DNA of 25,496 bases from Sphingomonas bacterium (GCA_026785645.1 JAJAZM010000038.1:1-25496), one strand, 5' to 3'; numbered from the stretch's first letter, positions 1-6,811 are shown. The notes: generated by a model from the sequence alone, not told the origin. Program-made: numbers and translations.

Positions 1-172
1 ACTGGGCGACCAGGAAGCCCCGTTGGCCTATGGCGACAACCGCAAGCGCGACATGGCGGGGATCCTCGAGCGGACCGGTCCGTTCCGCTGGCGGCTGGTG
101 ATCCCGTGGCCGCAGGATGGATCCAAGCTCCACGCCTACGAACTGACGCCGGTCGCCGACCAGCCCGAATGA
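1..172 (+). CDS. DUF4893 family protein, C-terminal fragment (5' end outside window)
   Basis: An open frame enters from the left edge (first full codon at base 2) and stops with TGA at 170-172. The last 56 residues are visible. The segment ERTGPFRWRLVIPWP followed by a short hydrophilic tail resembles, from memory, the C-terminal end of DUF4893 proteins, small exported proteins of unknown function common in sphingomonads. The signal peptide and most of the domain lie outside the window, so the family call rests on the tail alone. The stop overlaps the next start in an ATGA arrangement, so the two genes are probably co-translated. Function is unknown. Confidence 0.6.
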   Translation, partial: LGDQEAPLAYGDNRKRDMAGILERTGPFRWRLVIPWPQDGSKLHAYELTPVADQPE

Positions 173-531
173 TTACGCTGGCCGACCCGGCCGAGGTTCG
201 CGCGCATCTGGTGGCCGCGGCCCGCGCCGGGACGTCGATCAGCTATTCCGATCTGCTCGGCCAGCTAGGCTTCGTATTCTCGCGGCCCAAGATGCGCGCC
301 TTGTGCAGCGTGCTCGGTACGGTCGATGCGCAGGCCGAAGCGCGTGGCGAGCCCGAACTTGCAGTGCTCGTGGTGCGCGCCTCGGACGGGCTTCCGGGAC
401 AGGGCTGGTGGGTCGCCGGTGGGGCCGACAAGCATGGCCATGTCGGCGACTGGGAGGGCCCGGCGGCGCGGCGGCTGGTCGAGCGGTTGCAGGCCGATGC
501 GTTTCATTATTGGTCGGGGGCCGATCGCTAG
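169..531 (+). CDS. conserved hypothetical protein, 120 aa
   Basis: The frame could begin at 106, but the ATG at 169 overlaps the preceding stop (ATGA) and starts the conserved-looking sequence MITLADPAEVRAHL, so I choose 169. The product is a small soluble protein with no signal peptide or membrane segment. An N-terminal helical part containing SYSDLLGQLGF is followed by PKMRALCSVLG, then a strand-rich block ELAVLVVRASDGLPGQGWW and a C-terminal helix. I recall similar sphingomonad proteins, some labelled ribose-phosphate pyrophosphokinase, but no PRPP-binding loop or kinase motif is visible and I do not support that name. The N-terminal half could be a small helical DNA- or protein-binding fold; this is a guess. 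It ends 15 bases before the pseudouridine synthase start, so it is probably in the same operon. Confidence 0.75.
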   Translation: MITLADPAEVRAHLVAAARAGTSISYSDLLGQLGFVFSRPKMRALCSVLGTVDAQAEARGEPELAVLVVRASDGLPGQGWWVAGGADKHGHVGDWEGPAARRLVERLQADAFHYWSGADR

Positions 532-546
532 GCTAAGGGCCGCGAC

Positions 547-1854
547 ATGACCTCTTCCCAGGAATCGCGAACCTTCGTCGTCAGCAGTGACGATGACGGC
601 ATTCGCCTCGACCGCTGGTTCAAGCGCAACCTTGCCGACGTCAGCTTCAACCAGGTGTCGCGTTGGGCGCGGACCGGGCAGATCCGGATCGACGGCAAGC
701 GGGCCACGCCGGGCGACCGGGTGGCGATGGGCGAGTCGATCAGGGTCCCGCCGGCCGAAGCCAAGGACGAGGAGGAACTTCGCCCCAGGCGCCCGCAGAT
801 CGAGCTTAGCGACGACGAGACGGACTATGTCCGCTCGATGGAGATCGAGCGCGGGCGCGACTGGTTCCTGCTCAACAAGCCGCCGGGGCTGGCGACCCAG
901 GGCGGGACCAAGACCAGCCAGCATCTCGATCGACTGCTCGGCGGGCTGGCGGGGGATAATGAGCAACGGCCCAAATTGGTCCACCGGCTCGACAAGGACA
1001 CCAGCGGAGTGATCCTGGTGGCGCGATCGGCGCGGGCGGCGGGCCATTTCGCCAAGGCATTCAGCGGCCGTACCGCGCGCAAGATCTATTGGGCGATCAT
1101 CACCGGGGTGCCGAGCCTCGAGCAAGGAATGGTCGATGCGCCGCTCGGCAAGCAGCCGGGCAGCGGCGGCGAGAAAATGCAGGTCGACGAGGAGAATGGG
1201 CAGGCCGCGCGGACCCGCTACCGGATGATCGACCGGGTCGGCAACCGCGCCGCCTGGGTCGAATTGCAGCCGCTTACCGGACGCACCCACCAGTTGCGTG
1301 CACATATGGCGGCAATCGGCCATCCGATCGTCGGCGATGCCAAATATGGCGGGCCCGAGGCGTTCCTGACCGGCGGGGTCAGCCGCAAGATGCACCTCCA
1401 TGCGCGGCGGCTCAGGATCGACGGGCCCGACGGGGTGATGATCGACGGCAGCGCCGAACTTCCCGACCATTTCGCCGACACCCTCAAGATGCTCGGCTTC
1501 GACCCGCTGGCGGGCGACGCGCTGCCGATGGACACATTCGATTACAAGACCGACCCCGAGGTCAAGGCACGGCGCGTGGCCGCCGCCGCCAAGACCCGGC
1601 GCCGTGAACGCAAGGGCGAGCGGCGCAGTCGCGGCAGCCGGTCGGAGGCTGACAAGCCGACTGGCAAGCCGACTGGCAAACCAATTGGCCGGGGCACCGG
1701 CAAGCCGCCGGGCAAGTCGGCTGGGCGGGGCACGGACAGGCCCACCGGCAAGCCGATTGGCCGTGGGACTGGCAAGCCGACGAGCAAGCCAGCTGGCAAG
1801 CCGGTCGGTAAACCCGCGCGCAAACCGACCGGAAAGCCGCCCGCGAAACGATGA
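547..1854 (+). CDS. rluC: RluA/RluC-family 23S rRNA or tRNA pseudouridine synthase with repetitive basic tail
   Basis: This 435-residue protein should isomerise specific uridines in rRNA or tRNA to pseudouridine. An S4 RNA-binding domain occupies about residues 18-65 (IRLDRWFKRNL...GQIRIDGKRA). The catalytic domain spans about 100-310 and carries the RluA-family signature HRLDKDTSG at 146-154, with D149 the catalytic aspartate, plus the downstream RTHQLRAHMA segment. RluC and RluD proteins are usually about 320 residues; the extra ~100 here form a low-complexity Lys/Gly/Pro/Thr tail from about residue 345. The architecture fits RluC (23S rRNA positions in enteric bacteria), but RluA/RluD specificity cannot be excluded from sequence. 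The stop overlaps the next ATG (ATGA). Confidence 0.9.
   Translation: MTSSQESRTFVVSSDDDGIRLDRWFKRNLADVSFNQVSRWARTGQIRIDGKRATPGDRVAMGESIRVPPAEAKDEEELRPRRPQIELSDDETDYVRSMEIERGRDWFLLNKPPGLATQGGTKTSQHLDRLLGGLAGDNEQRPKLVHRLDKDTSGVILVARSARAAGHFAKAFSGRTARKIYWAIITGVPSLEQGMVDAPLGKQPGSGGEKMQVDEENGQAARTRYRMIDRVGNRAAWVELQPLTGRTHQLRAHMAAIGHPIVGDAKYGGPEAFLTGGVSRKMHLHARRLRIDGPDGVMIDGSAELPDHFADTLKMLGFDPLAGDALPMDTFDYKTDPEVKARRVAAAAKTRRRERKGERRSRGSRSEADKPTGKPTGKPIGRGTGKPPGKSAGRGTDRPTGKPIGRGTGKPTSKPAGKPVGKPARKPTGKPPAKR
1652..1848 (+). repeat. in-frame degenerate 12-bp tandem repeat encoding GKPx units
   Basis: Within the 3' end of the pseudouridine synthase gene, units of about 12 bases resembling ACNGGCAAGCCN repeat many times and are translated as GKPT, GKPI, GKPP, GKPA or GKPV, interrupted by GRGT spacers. 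A larger unit (GKPIGRGTGKP) occurs twice. The frame is never broken, so the tail is translated as a strongly basic, probably disordered extension. Variation between copies is mostly at third positions and in the last residue, which suggests repeat expansion followed by drift. Confidence 0.85.
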
Positions 1855-2513
1855 GCAAGCTGGCGATCTTCGACTGCGACGGCACCTTGGTCGATAGCGG
1901 CGGGACGATCCATCGCGCGCTTCGATCGACGTTCGACACGCACGGCCTTGAGTGCCCGCCGCGCGCGGTGACCAAGAAGGTCATCGGCCTGAGTCTCGAC
2001 GAGGCGTTTGCCGCGCTGGTCCCCGATGGCAATCATCCGGCGCTGTCGCAGACCTACAAGGACGCGTTCTTCGCGATGCGCAGCCAGGGCGTGGTCGAGG
2101 AGCCATTGTTCGAAGGGATCATCGACGCGCTTGACGGTTTTCGCGCCGACGGGTGGATGCTCGGGGTGGCGACCGGCAAGAGCGCGCGGGGGTTGGCGCA
2201 TTGCCTCGCCGCGCATGGCATCACCGACCGTTTCGTGACGCTCCAGACTGCGGACAACCACCCGTCGAAACCGCACCCCTCGATGGTGTTGGCGGCGATC
2301 GCCGAGGCAAGGAGCACTGCCGCCGAGACCGTATTCATCGGCGACACAGCGTGGGACATGGGATCGGCACGGGCGGCGGCATGCGGGGCGATCGGTGCCG
2401 GCTGGGGCTATCATGACGAGTCCGAACTGCGCGATTCCGGGGCGCATTTGGTAGCGCTCGATCCGGCCGAGCTGGTCGCGTTGTCGAAGCGCTGGATCGG
2501 AGAGCAAGCGTGA
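1851..2513 (+). CDS. HAD-superfamily hydrolase, phosphoglycolate-phosphatase-like
   Basis: The 220-residue protein has all four HAD motifs: motif I FDCDGTLVDS with nucleophile D8 and acid/base D10, motif II threonine T108 in VATGKS, motif III lysine K140 in NHPSKPHPS, and motif IV IGDTAWDM with D165 and D169. An alpha-helical cap sits between about residues 15 and 85, as in subfamily IA (Gph, PGMB-type). It should dephosphorylate a small phosphorylated metabolite in the cytoplasm; the substrate cannot be read from sequence. ATG at 1851 overlaps the preceding TGA by four bases and its own TGA overlaps the next GTG, so it sits in the middle of a translationally coupled chain. Linkage to an RluC-type gene followed by this HAD is, to my knowledge, common in alphaproteobacteria. 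Confidence 0.9.
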   Translation: MSKLAIFDCDGTLVDSGGTIHRALRSTFDTHGLECPPRAVTKKVIGLSLDEAFAALVPDGNHPALSQTYKDAFFAMRSQGVVEEPLFEGIIDALDGFRADGWMLGVATGKSARGLAHCLAAHGITDRFVTLQTADNHPSKPHPSMVLAAIAEARSTAAETVFIGDTAWDMGSARAAACGAIGAGWGYHDESELRDSGAHLVALDPAELVALSKRWIGEQA

Positions 2514-2728
2514 ACGACGACGACCTGCTGTGGAAGAAGCGCTTCCAGACCTTCGCTTTGGTGCGGCTGGCGGGGTTGGCGCTGTTCCTGCTCGGCATGG
2601 CGGTGATGCTGACTGACCTGGTCAGGCCCGGCGGCTGGCCGTTGGTCGGCGGCATATTGGTCGCGATTGGGGCGATTGAGGCGGTCGTCGCGCCGCGCCT
2701 TTTGAAACGGTCGTGGGACAAGAAGTGA
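2510..2728 (+). CDS. small two-helix inner-membrane protein, 72 aa
   Basis: A GTG start overlaps the HAD stop (GTGA at 2510-2513). The short polar N-terminus MNDDDLLWKKRF is followed by two hydrophobic segments, about residues 16-36 (ALVRLAGLALFLLGMAVML) and 44-62 (LVGGILVAIGAIEAVVAP), joined by a short RPGG turn, and a basic tail ending KRSWDKK. This predicts a helical hairpin in the inner membrane with both ends cytoplasmic. No family is recognised and no catalytic residues are apparent. Its fixed position between a HAD hydrolase and the ATP12 chaperone, with overlaps on both sides, suggests co-expression, but not a function. Confidence 0.8.
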   Translation: MNDDDLLWKKRFQTFALVRLAGLALFLLGMAVMLTDLVRPGGWPLVGGILVAIGAIEAVVAPRLLKRSWDKK

Positions 2729-3408
2729 AGCGGTTCTGGACCGATTCATCGGTGGTCGAGGGCGAGAACGGCTTTGGCGTGATGCTCGACGGGCGGCCGC
2801 TAAAGACCCCCGCGCGCGTCGCGCTTGCAGTGCCGACGCGCGCCTTGGCCGACGCCATTGCGGCGGAATGGGCGGCGGCCGGCGAGACGATCGATCCGCG
2901 CGCGATGCCGATGACCGGGCTTGCCAATGCCGCGGTCGACCGGGCCGACGAACAACTTGTCGCAGGGATCACGCGCTACGCCGAAAGCGATCATCTTTGC
3001 TATCGAGCGCCAGACCCGGCGCCGTTGGTCGATCGCCAGGCCGAGGCGTGGGATCCTTTGCTGGGCTGGGCGCGGCGCCGCTTCGATGTCGATTTCGCGA
3101 CGTGCAACGGGATCATCCACGTTGCCCAGCCGAGCGAGACGGTGCGCAAACTCAGCCATGCAGTGACCAGCCTCGAGCGCTTCCACCTCGCGGCTTTGTC
3201 GCCACTGGTGACGATCGGCGGATCGCTGGTGGCCGGGCTGGCGGTGCTGGAGAAAGCCATTCCGGTGGAGGAGGCGTGGACCGCGGTCAGCCTCGACGAG
3301 CGGTGGCAACTTGAGCAATGGGGCAGCGATGCCGAGGCCGAAGCGATGCTTGCGGCGAAGCGCGACGACTTTTTCGCCGCCGCCGCTTTTCTCGACCTGC
3401 TCAGTTAG
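2725..3408 (+). CDS. ATP12-type F1F0-ATPase assembly chaperone
   Basis: This protein belongs to the ATP12 family, which in mitochondria and alphaproteobacteria assists assembly of the F1 alpha subunit into ATP synthase. The N-terminal block FGVMLDGRPLKTPAR and the following WAAAGETIDPRAMPMTGLAN are characteristic. The C-terminal half is helical (SHAVTSLERFHLAALSPLV) and ends in DDFFAAAAFLDLLS. I choose the GTG at 2725, which overlaps the preceding TGA (GTGA) and gives MKRFWTDSS (227 aa). A GTG at 2713 would add four residues but lies inside the upstream gene. No ATP synthase genes are in the window. Its 3' end overlaps the convergent guanylate kinase gene by 8 bases. Confidence 0.9.
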   Translation: MKRFWTDSSVVEGENGFGVMLDGRPLKTPARVALAVPTRALADAIAAEWAAAGETIDPRAMPMTGLANAAVDRADEQLVAGITRYAESDHLCYRAPDPAPLVDRQAEAWDPLLGWARRRFDVDFATCNGIIHVAQPSETVRKLSHAVTSLERFHLAALSPLVTIGGSLVAGLAVLEKAIPVEEAWTAVSLDERWQLEQWGSDAEAEAMLAAKRDDFFAAAAFLDLLS

Positions 3409-4060
3409 GCCGTTCGACCAGTTCGCGGACGAATTGCATCAGGTAGGGCTGGCGTTCGCGGTGCAGCCGCTCGGCAGTGACGATCGCCTGGACATCGCGC
3501 GAGCAGCGCTCGACGTCGTCATTGATCAGCACATAATCATATTCGGCCCAATGCCCGATTTCCTGCGCCGCGCGGCGCATCCGGAAATCGATTACTTGCT
3601 TGCTGTCGGTGCCGCGATCGTGGAGCCGTTGCTCTAGATCGGGCATCGATGGCGGCAGGATGAAGATCCGCACGAGGTCCGTGCGGAAGGCGTATTCGAG
3701 CTGCTGGGTGCCTTGCCAGTCGATATCGAACAATATGTCGCGGCCGTCCTTCAACGCTTCCTTGATCGGCTCCTTCGGGCTTCCGTAACGATGATCGAAG
3801 ACATAGGCCCATTCGGCCAGTTCGTCGTCGGCCACCAACCGATCGAATGCGGCATCGTCGACGAAATGATAATCGACCCCATCGGCTTCGCCGGCACGCA
3901 TCGGGCGGGTGGTCGCACTGACCGACATGGTGATCGACGGATCGACCTCCATCAGCTTGCGGCTGATCGTCGTCTTGCCCGCGCCCGAGGGGGAGGAGAG
4001 GACGATCAGCAGGCCGCGGCGACTGCGGTCGAGCATCGTTGTAGTGGCGGTACGGTCCAT
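3401..4060 (-). CDS. gmk: guanylate kinase
   Basis: This enzyme phosphorylates GMP to GDP with ATP, in nucleotide salvage and in supplying GTP and (p)ppGpp. The P-loop SSPSGAGKTT lies near residues 22-31. Next come the GMP-binding region SATTRPMRAGEADGVDYHF, the YGSPKEPI segment, DWQGTQQLE, and the C-terminal helix ending FVRELVERPN. The frame extends to 4126, but the ATG at 4060 (219 aa) has a weak upstream AAGG, and a further ATG at 4036 is also possible; bacterial Gmk is normally about 205-220 residues. It is read away from the phasin gene, so the 124 bases between 4060 and 4185 are a divergent control region. Confidence 0.95.
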   Translation of the reverse strand: MDRTATTTMLDRSRRGLLIVLSSPSGAGKTTISRKLMEVDPSITMSVSATTRPMRAGEADGVDYHFVDDAAFDRLVADDELAEWAYVFDHRYGSPKEPIKEALKDGRDILFDIDWQGTQQLEYAFRTDLVRIFILPPSMPDLEQRLHDRGTDSKQVIDFRMRRAAQEIGHWAEYDYVLINDDVERCSRDVQAIVTAERLHRERQPYLMQFVRELVERPN

Positions 4061-4110
4061 GGCCGCACTTGCCTTGCCAAGCCCGTATCCGTCAAGGCGC
4101 ACAGCGAGAA

Positions 4111-4171
4111 TGGTGCAGTGCAACAAAATACTTGAATTCCTTGTTGCGGTGCGTTATTGTGCATTGCAGCA
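4111..4171 (+). promoter_or_regulatory. three TGC-rich PhaR-like operator boxes over the phasin promoter
   Basis: Three 15-base segments share a TGC-N3-TGC core: TGGTGCAGTGCAACA (4111-4125), a degenerate one at 4142-4156, and TTGTGCATTGCAGCA (4157-4171). The first matches 13 of 15, and the third 12 of 15, positions of the perfect palindrome in front of the esterase gene at 19850-19864. PhaR, the granule-sensing repressor of phasin genes in alphaproteobacteria, is known to bind TGC-rich sites (a CTGC-N3/4-GCAG form has been described). The boxes lie upstream of the -35, between -35 and -10, and over the likely transcription start, as expected for repression by occlusion. No phaR gene is in the window, so assignment to PhaR is inference. 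Confidence 0.6.
4132..4160 (+). promoter_or_regulatory. sigma70-type promoter of the phasin gene
   Basis: TTGAAT at 4132-4137 and TATTGT at 4155-4160 are separated by 17 bases, giving 4 of 6 matches to each consensus hexamer. Transcription would start near 4167 and give a leader of about 18 bases. A 9-bp perfect inverted repeat (GAATTCCTT 4134-4142, AAGGAATTC 4172-4180) places one arm in the -35 region and the other over the ribosome-binding site. Confidence 0.5.
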
Positions 4172-4184
4172 AAGGAATTCAGAC

Positions 4185-4985
4185 ATGGCTACCGACACCA
4201 CCACCCAGAACATTGAGACCAACGTCGCAAAGACGGTCGAAGCAGTTACGACGCCCGTCAAGCTGGCGACCCCGACAGTCGCGAAGATTGCAACGAAGAC
4301 CGCAACGAATACCGCCGCCAAGGCCGCTTCGAAGCCGGTCCGCAAGGCTCGTGCAACCACCGCCAAGCGCCGCGCGCGCAAGGCCATTGCGAGCAACGTC
4401 GCCGGGACTAAGGTCGCTGCCGCCGTAAAGTTGAACAACCAGCGCGCGGTCAAGGCGACCAAGCGCGTCGCCAAGGCGACCGTCGCCGCGGCCACCACGC
4501 AGATCGAAAGGAACACCCCCATGGCCTATGATTTCAGCAAGATGTTCGCTGGCTTCGAGCTTCCCGCCGCCGACCGTTTCCAGACCATTTTCGCCGATGC
4601 CGGCGAGCGTGGCCAAGACATGGTTCGCAAGACCCAGGCGACTGCCGGTGAAATGACCGAGCTCGCCAAGGCCAATATCGAAGCGCTGACCGAGGCCGGC
4701 CGTATCGCCGCCACCGGTGTTCGCTCGATTGGCCAGGACGCGCTGGCCAGCGGCCGCGAAGGCTTCGAGCAGGCTTCGACCTCGCTCAAGACCCTCGCTG
4801 ACGCCAAGTCGCCGACCGAATTCTTCCAGATCCAGTCGGACCTGGCGAAGGCTTCGTTCGACCGCGTGGTCGCCGAAGGTTCGAAGTTCGCCGAAGCAAT
4901 GGTCAAACTCGCCGGTGAAGCAGCCCAGCCGCTGTCGAACCGTGCGACGATCAACGCCGAGCGTATCAACGAGCTTGCAGCCTAA
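4185..4985 (+). CDS. phasin with N-terminal Ala/Lys-rich histone-H1-like domain
   Basis: Phasins coat PHB granules. From the ATG at 4185 the protein has 266 residues in two parts. Residues 1-112 are low complexity and basic (I count 28 Ala, 14 Lys, 8 Arg and only 4 acidic residues), resembling histone H1. Residues 113-266 (from MAYDFSKMFAG) form a helical phasin domain with FQTIFADAGERGQDM and KSPTEFFQIQSDLAKASFDR. AAAGGA lies 8 bases before the 4185 ATG. An identical AAAGGA lies 8 bases before the internal ATG at 4521, which would give a 154-residue phasin of normal size. Both forms may be made. The open frame extends upstream of 4185 by chance into gmk antisense. The Pseudomonas phasin PhaF has a comparable basic domain at its C-terminus; here it is N-terminal. 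Confidence 0.88.
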   Translation: MATDTTTQNIETNVAKTVEAVTTPVKLATPTVAKIATKTATNTAAKAASKPVRKARATTAKRRARKAIASNVAGTKVAAAVKLNNQRAVKATKRVAKATVAAATTQIERNTPMAYDFSKMFAGFELPAADRFQTIFADAGERGQDMVRKTQATAGEMTELAKANIEALTEAGRIAATGVRSIGQDALASGREGFEQASTSLKTLADAKSPTEFFQIQSDLAKASFDRVVAEGSKFAEAMVKLAGEAAQPLSNRATINAERINELAA

Positions 4986-5010
4986 CCTCCCCCCTTCTTT
5001 TGGGTAGTAA

Positions 5011-5047
5011 ATGCGGTCGTCCCTTGCTGGGGCGGCCGCATTTTTTT
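5011..5047 (+). terminator. rho-independent terminator of the phasin gene
   Basis: A 13-bp stem (5011-5023 with 5029-5041, containing two G-T wobbles, loop TTGCT) is followed by a run of seven T at 5041-5047. It begins 25 bases after the phasin stop and isolates the phasin transcript from clpS. Confidence 0.92.
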
Positions 5048-5089
5048 AAGGGACGGGGGTATTTCAGTGCCGGGGCTTAGCGCACAGGG

Positions 5090-5117
5090 TTGCAGCGCGT
5101 TCGCGCCATGCCATATT
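5090..5117 (+). promoter_or_regulatory. possible clpS promoter
   Basis: TTGCAG (5090-5095) and CATATT (5112-5117) are 16 bases apart, downstream of the phasin terminator. Transcription would start only a few bases before the ATG at 5130, so the clpS mRNA may have a very short leader. The hexamer matches are modest. Confidence 0.4.
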
Positions 5118-5129
5118 CTTGGGACCATA

Positions 5130-5486
5130 ATGACTCGCTTCGATTTCACCATGGCCGATCCGCCCCGCCGCGACGACGGCACCGACGACGGTATCGAGAC
5201 CGGAGTAGTTACTCGTACGCGTCCCAAGACCAAGCAGCCGTCCAATTACAAGGTGCTGCTGTTGAACGACGATTACACTCCGATGGAGTTTGTGGTGGAG
5301 GTGCTGCAGCGCCATTTCTCAATGGGCATCGAGGACGCCACGCGGGTCATGCTCCAGGTCCATCAGAAGGGCGTCGGCATCTGCGGGGTGTTCACCTATG
5401 AAGTGGCCGAGACCAAGGTTTCGCAGGTGATCGACTTCGCTCGCGAGAATCAGCACCCGCTTCAGGCGACGCTGGAGAAGGCCTGA
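5130..5486 (+). CDS. clpS: ATP-dependent Clp protease adaptor ClpS
   Basis: ClpS delivers N-end-rule substrates to ClpAP. The 118-residue product has a disordered, acidic N-terminus (residues 8-40) and then the ClpS core: YKVLLLNDDYTPMEFVVEVL contains the conserved NDDYT-x-MEFV signature that binds the N-terminal residue of the substrate, followed by the ATRVMLQVHQKG helix and the VFTYEVAETK strand. I choose ATG 5130 over the in-frame ATG at 5151 (MADPP) because neither has a good ribosome-binding site and 5130 lies just behind a possible promoter. No clpA is adjacent; in many alphaproteobacteria clpA follows clpS, but here murA is next. Confidence 0.93.
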   Translation: MTRFDFTMADPPRRDDGTDDGIETGVVTRTRPKTKQPSNYKVLLLNDDYTPMEFVVEVLQRHFSMGIEDATRVMLQVHQKGVGICGVFTYEVAETKVSQVIDFARENQHPLQATLEKA

Positions 5487-5527
5487 CCGCCGTCTTGTGA
5501 CTCGCGGCGCATCCGCTAAAGCGCGGC

Positions 5528-6811
5528 ATGGATTCCATTCGTATCACCGGTGGCAAGCGCCTCGAGGGCAAGATCCCGATCTCGGGCGCCAAGAATAGCG
5601 CGCTGACCCTGCTCCCTTGCGCCCTGCTGACCGAGGGCAAGCTGACGCTCGGCAATCTGCCGCGGCTGGCCGACGTCGACAATTTCTCGCATTTGCTCAA
5701 TGGGCTCGGCGTCTCGACCAAGGTCGCGGGCGTCAAAAAAGGTGAATTCGGGCGCAAGATGACGCTGAGCGCGCGCGAAATCGCCTCGACCGTCGCGCCC
5801 TACGACATGGTGCGCAAGATGCGCGCCTCGATCCTGGTGCTCGGGCCGATGCTCGCGCGGGCCGGCGAATCGACCGTATCGCTGCCCGGCGGCTGCGCGA
5901 TCGGCGACCGCCCGATCGACCTCCATCTCAAGGTGCTCGAAGCGCTCGGCGCGGAGATTGAGCTCGCTGCGGGCTATGTGAAGGCGTCCGCGCCCAAAGG
6001 CCGGCTGTCGGGGGGCGATTACAGCTTCCCGGTAGTGTCGGTCGGAGCGACCGAGAACGGGCTGATGGCGGCGGTGCTGGCGAGCGGGCGGAGCGAATTG
6101 TTCAACGCCGCGCGCGAGCCCGAAATCGTCGATCTGTGTAATTTGCTGGTGGCGATGGGGGGCAAGATCGACGGGATCGGGTCGTCGCACCTGGTAATCG
6201 ACGGGGTCGAGGGTCTCGACGGCTGCAGCTATGACGTGATGCCTGACCGGATCGAGGCGGGAAGCTATGCCTGCGCGGCGGGGATCACTGGCGGGTCGAT
6301 CGAACTGGTAGGCGCTCGGCCGTCCGACATGCTGGCGATCACCAATGCGCTTGCCGCCGCCGGGCTGGTGATCGAATTTACCGAGAACGGGATGCGTGTG
6401 ACAGCCGACAAGCCGCTTCGGCCGCTGGCCGTGTCGACCGCGCCCTATCCGGGCTTTCCGACCGACATGCAGGCCCAATTCATGGCGATGCTCAGCGTTG
6501 CCGAGGGCCAGAGCTTCCTCGAAGAGACGATCTTCGAGAATCGCTACATGCACGTCCCCGAGCTTCGCCGGATGGGTGCCGATATCGAGGTCCACGGGCG
6601 CTCGGCGATCGTCAAGGGCGGCGCCAAATTGACCGGGGCGCAGGTGATGGCGACCGACCTTCGCGCGTCGATGAGTCTGGTGCTTGCGGGCCTGGCAGCC
6701 AAGGGCGAGACCGAAGTCCTTCGGGTCTATCATCTTGATCGCGGCTATGAGCGGCTCGAAGAAAAGCTCCAGGGCGTCGGCGCGACGATCGAGCGAGTTA
6801 GCCTGGGCTAA
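5528..6811 (+). CDS. murA: UDP-N-acetylglucosamine 1-carboxyvinyltransferase
   Basis: MurA transfers enolpyruvate from PEP to UDP-GlcNAc, the first committed step of peptidoglycan synthesis, in the cytoplasm. The protein is 427 residues, close to the family's usual length. K22-N23 in SGAKNSALTLLP bind substrate, and C123 in LPGGCAIGDRPIDLH is the PEP-reactive cysteine targeted by fosfomycin; because the cysteine is present rather than aspartate, the enzyme should be sensitive in principle. The YPGFPTDMQAQF segment is also typical. The start lies 41 bases after clpS without an obvious terminator between them, so they may be co-transcribed. The stop overlaps the convergent amidohydrolase gene by 4 bases. 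Confidence 0.97.
   Translation: MDSIRITGGKRLEGKIPISGAKNSALTLLPCALLTEGKLTLGNLPRLADVDNFSHLLNGLGVSTKVAGVKKGEFGRKMTLSAREIASTVAPYDMVRKMRASILVLGPMLARAGESTVSLPGGCAIGDRPIDLHLKVLEALGAEIELAAGYVKASAPKGRLSGGDYSFPVVSVGATENGLMAAVLASGRSELFNAAREPEIVDLCNLLVAMGGKIDGIGSSHLVIDGVEGLDGCSYDVMPDRIEAGSYACAAGITGGSIELVGARPSDMLAITNALAAAGLVIEFTENGMRVTADKPLRPLAVSTAPYPGFPTDMQAQFMAMLSVAEGQSFLEETIFENRYMHVPELRRMGADIEVHGRSAIVKGGAKLTGAQVMATDLRASMSLVLAGLAAKGETEVLRVYHLDRGYERLEEKLQGVGATIERVSLG

Noticed and set aside
169..531. annotation of the small conserved hypothetical as ribose-phosphate pyrophosphokinase
   Set aside because: No PRPP loop or ATP-binding motif is visible; I recall this name from related entries but the sequence does not support it.
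265..1470. 401-residue minus-strand ORF over the conserved hypothetical and pseudouridine synthase genes
   Set aside because: It is antisense to two well-supported genes, has no recognisable domain, and is the kind of long open frame expected in high-GC antisense.
5516..6733. 405-residue minus-strand ORF opposite murA
   Set aside because: Antisense to a certain murA gene, rich in His/Arg/Asp of the type produced by reading GC-rich genes backwards, with no family motif.
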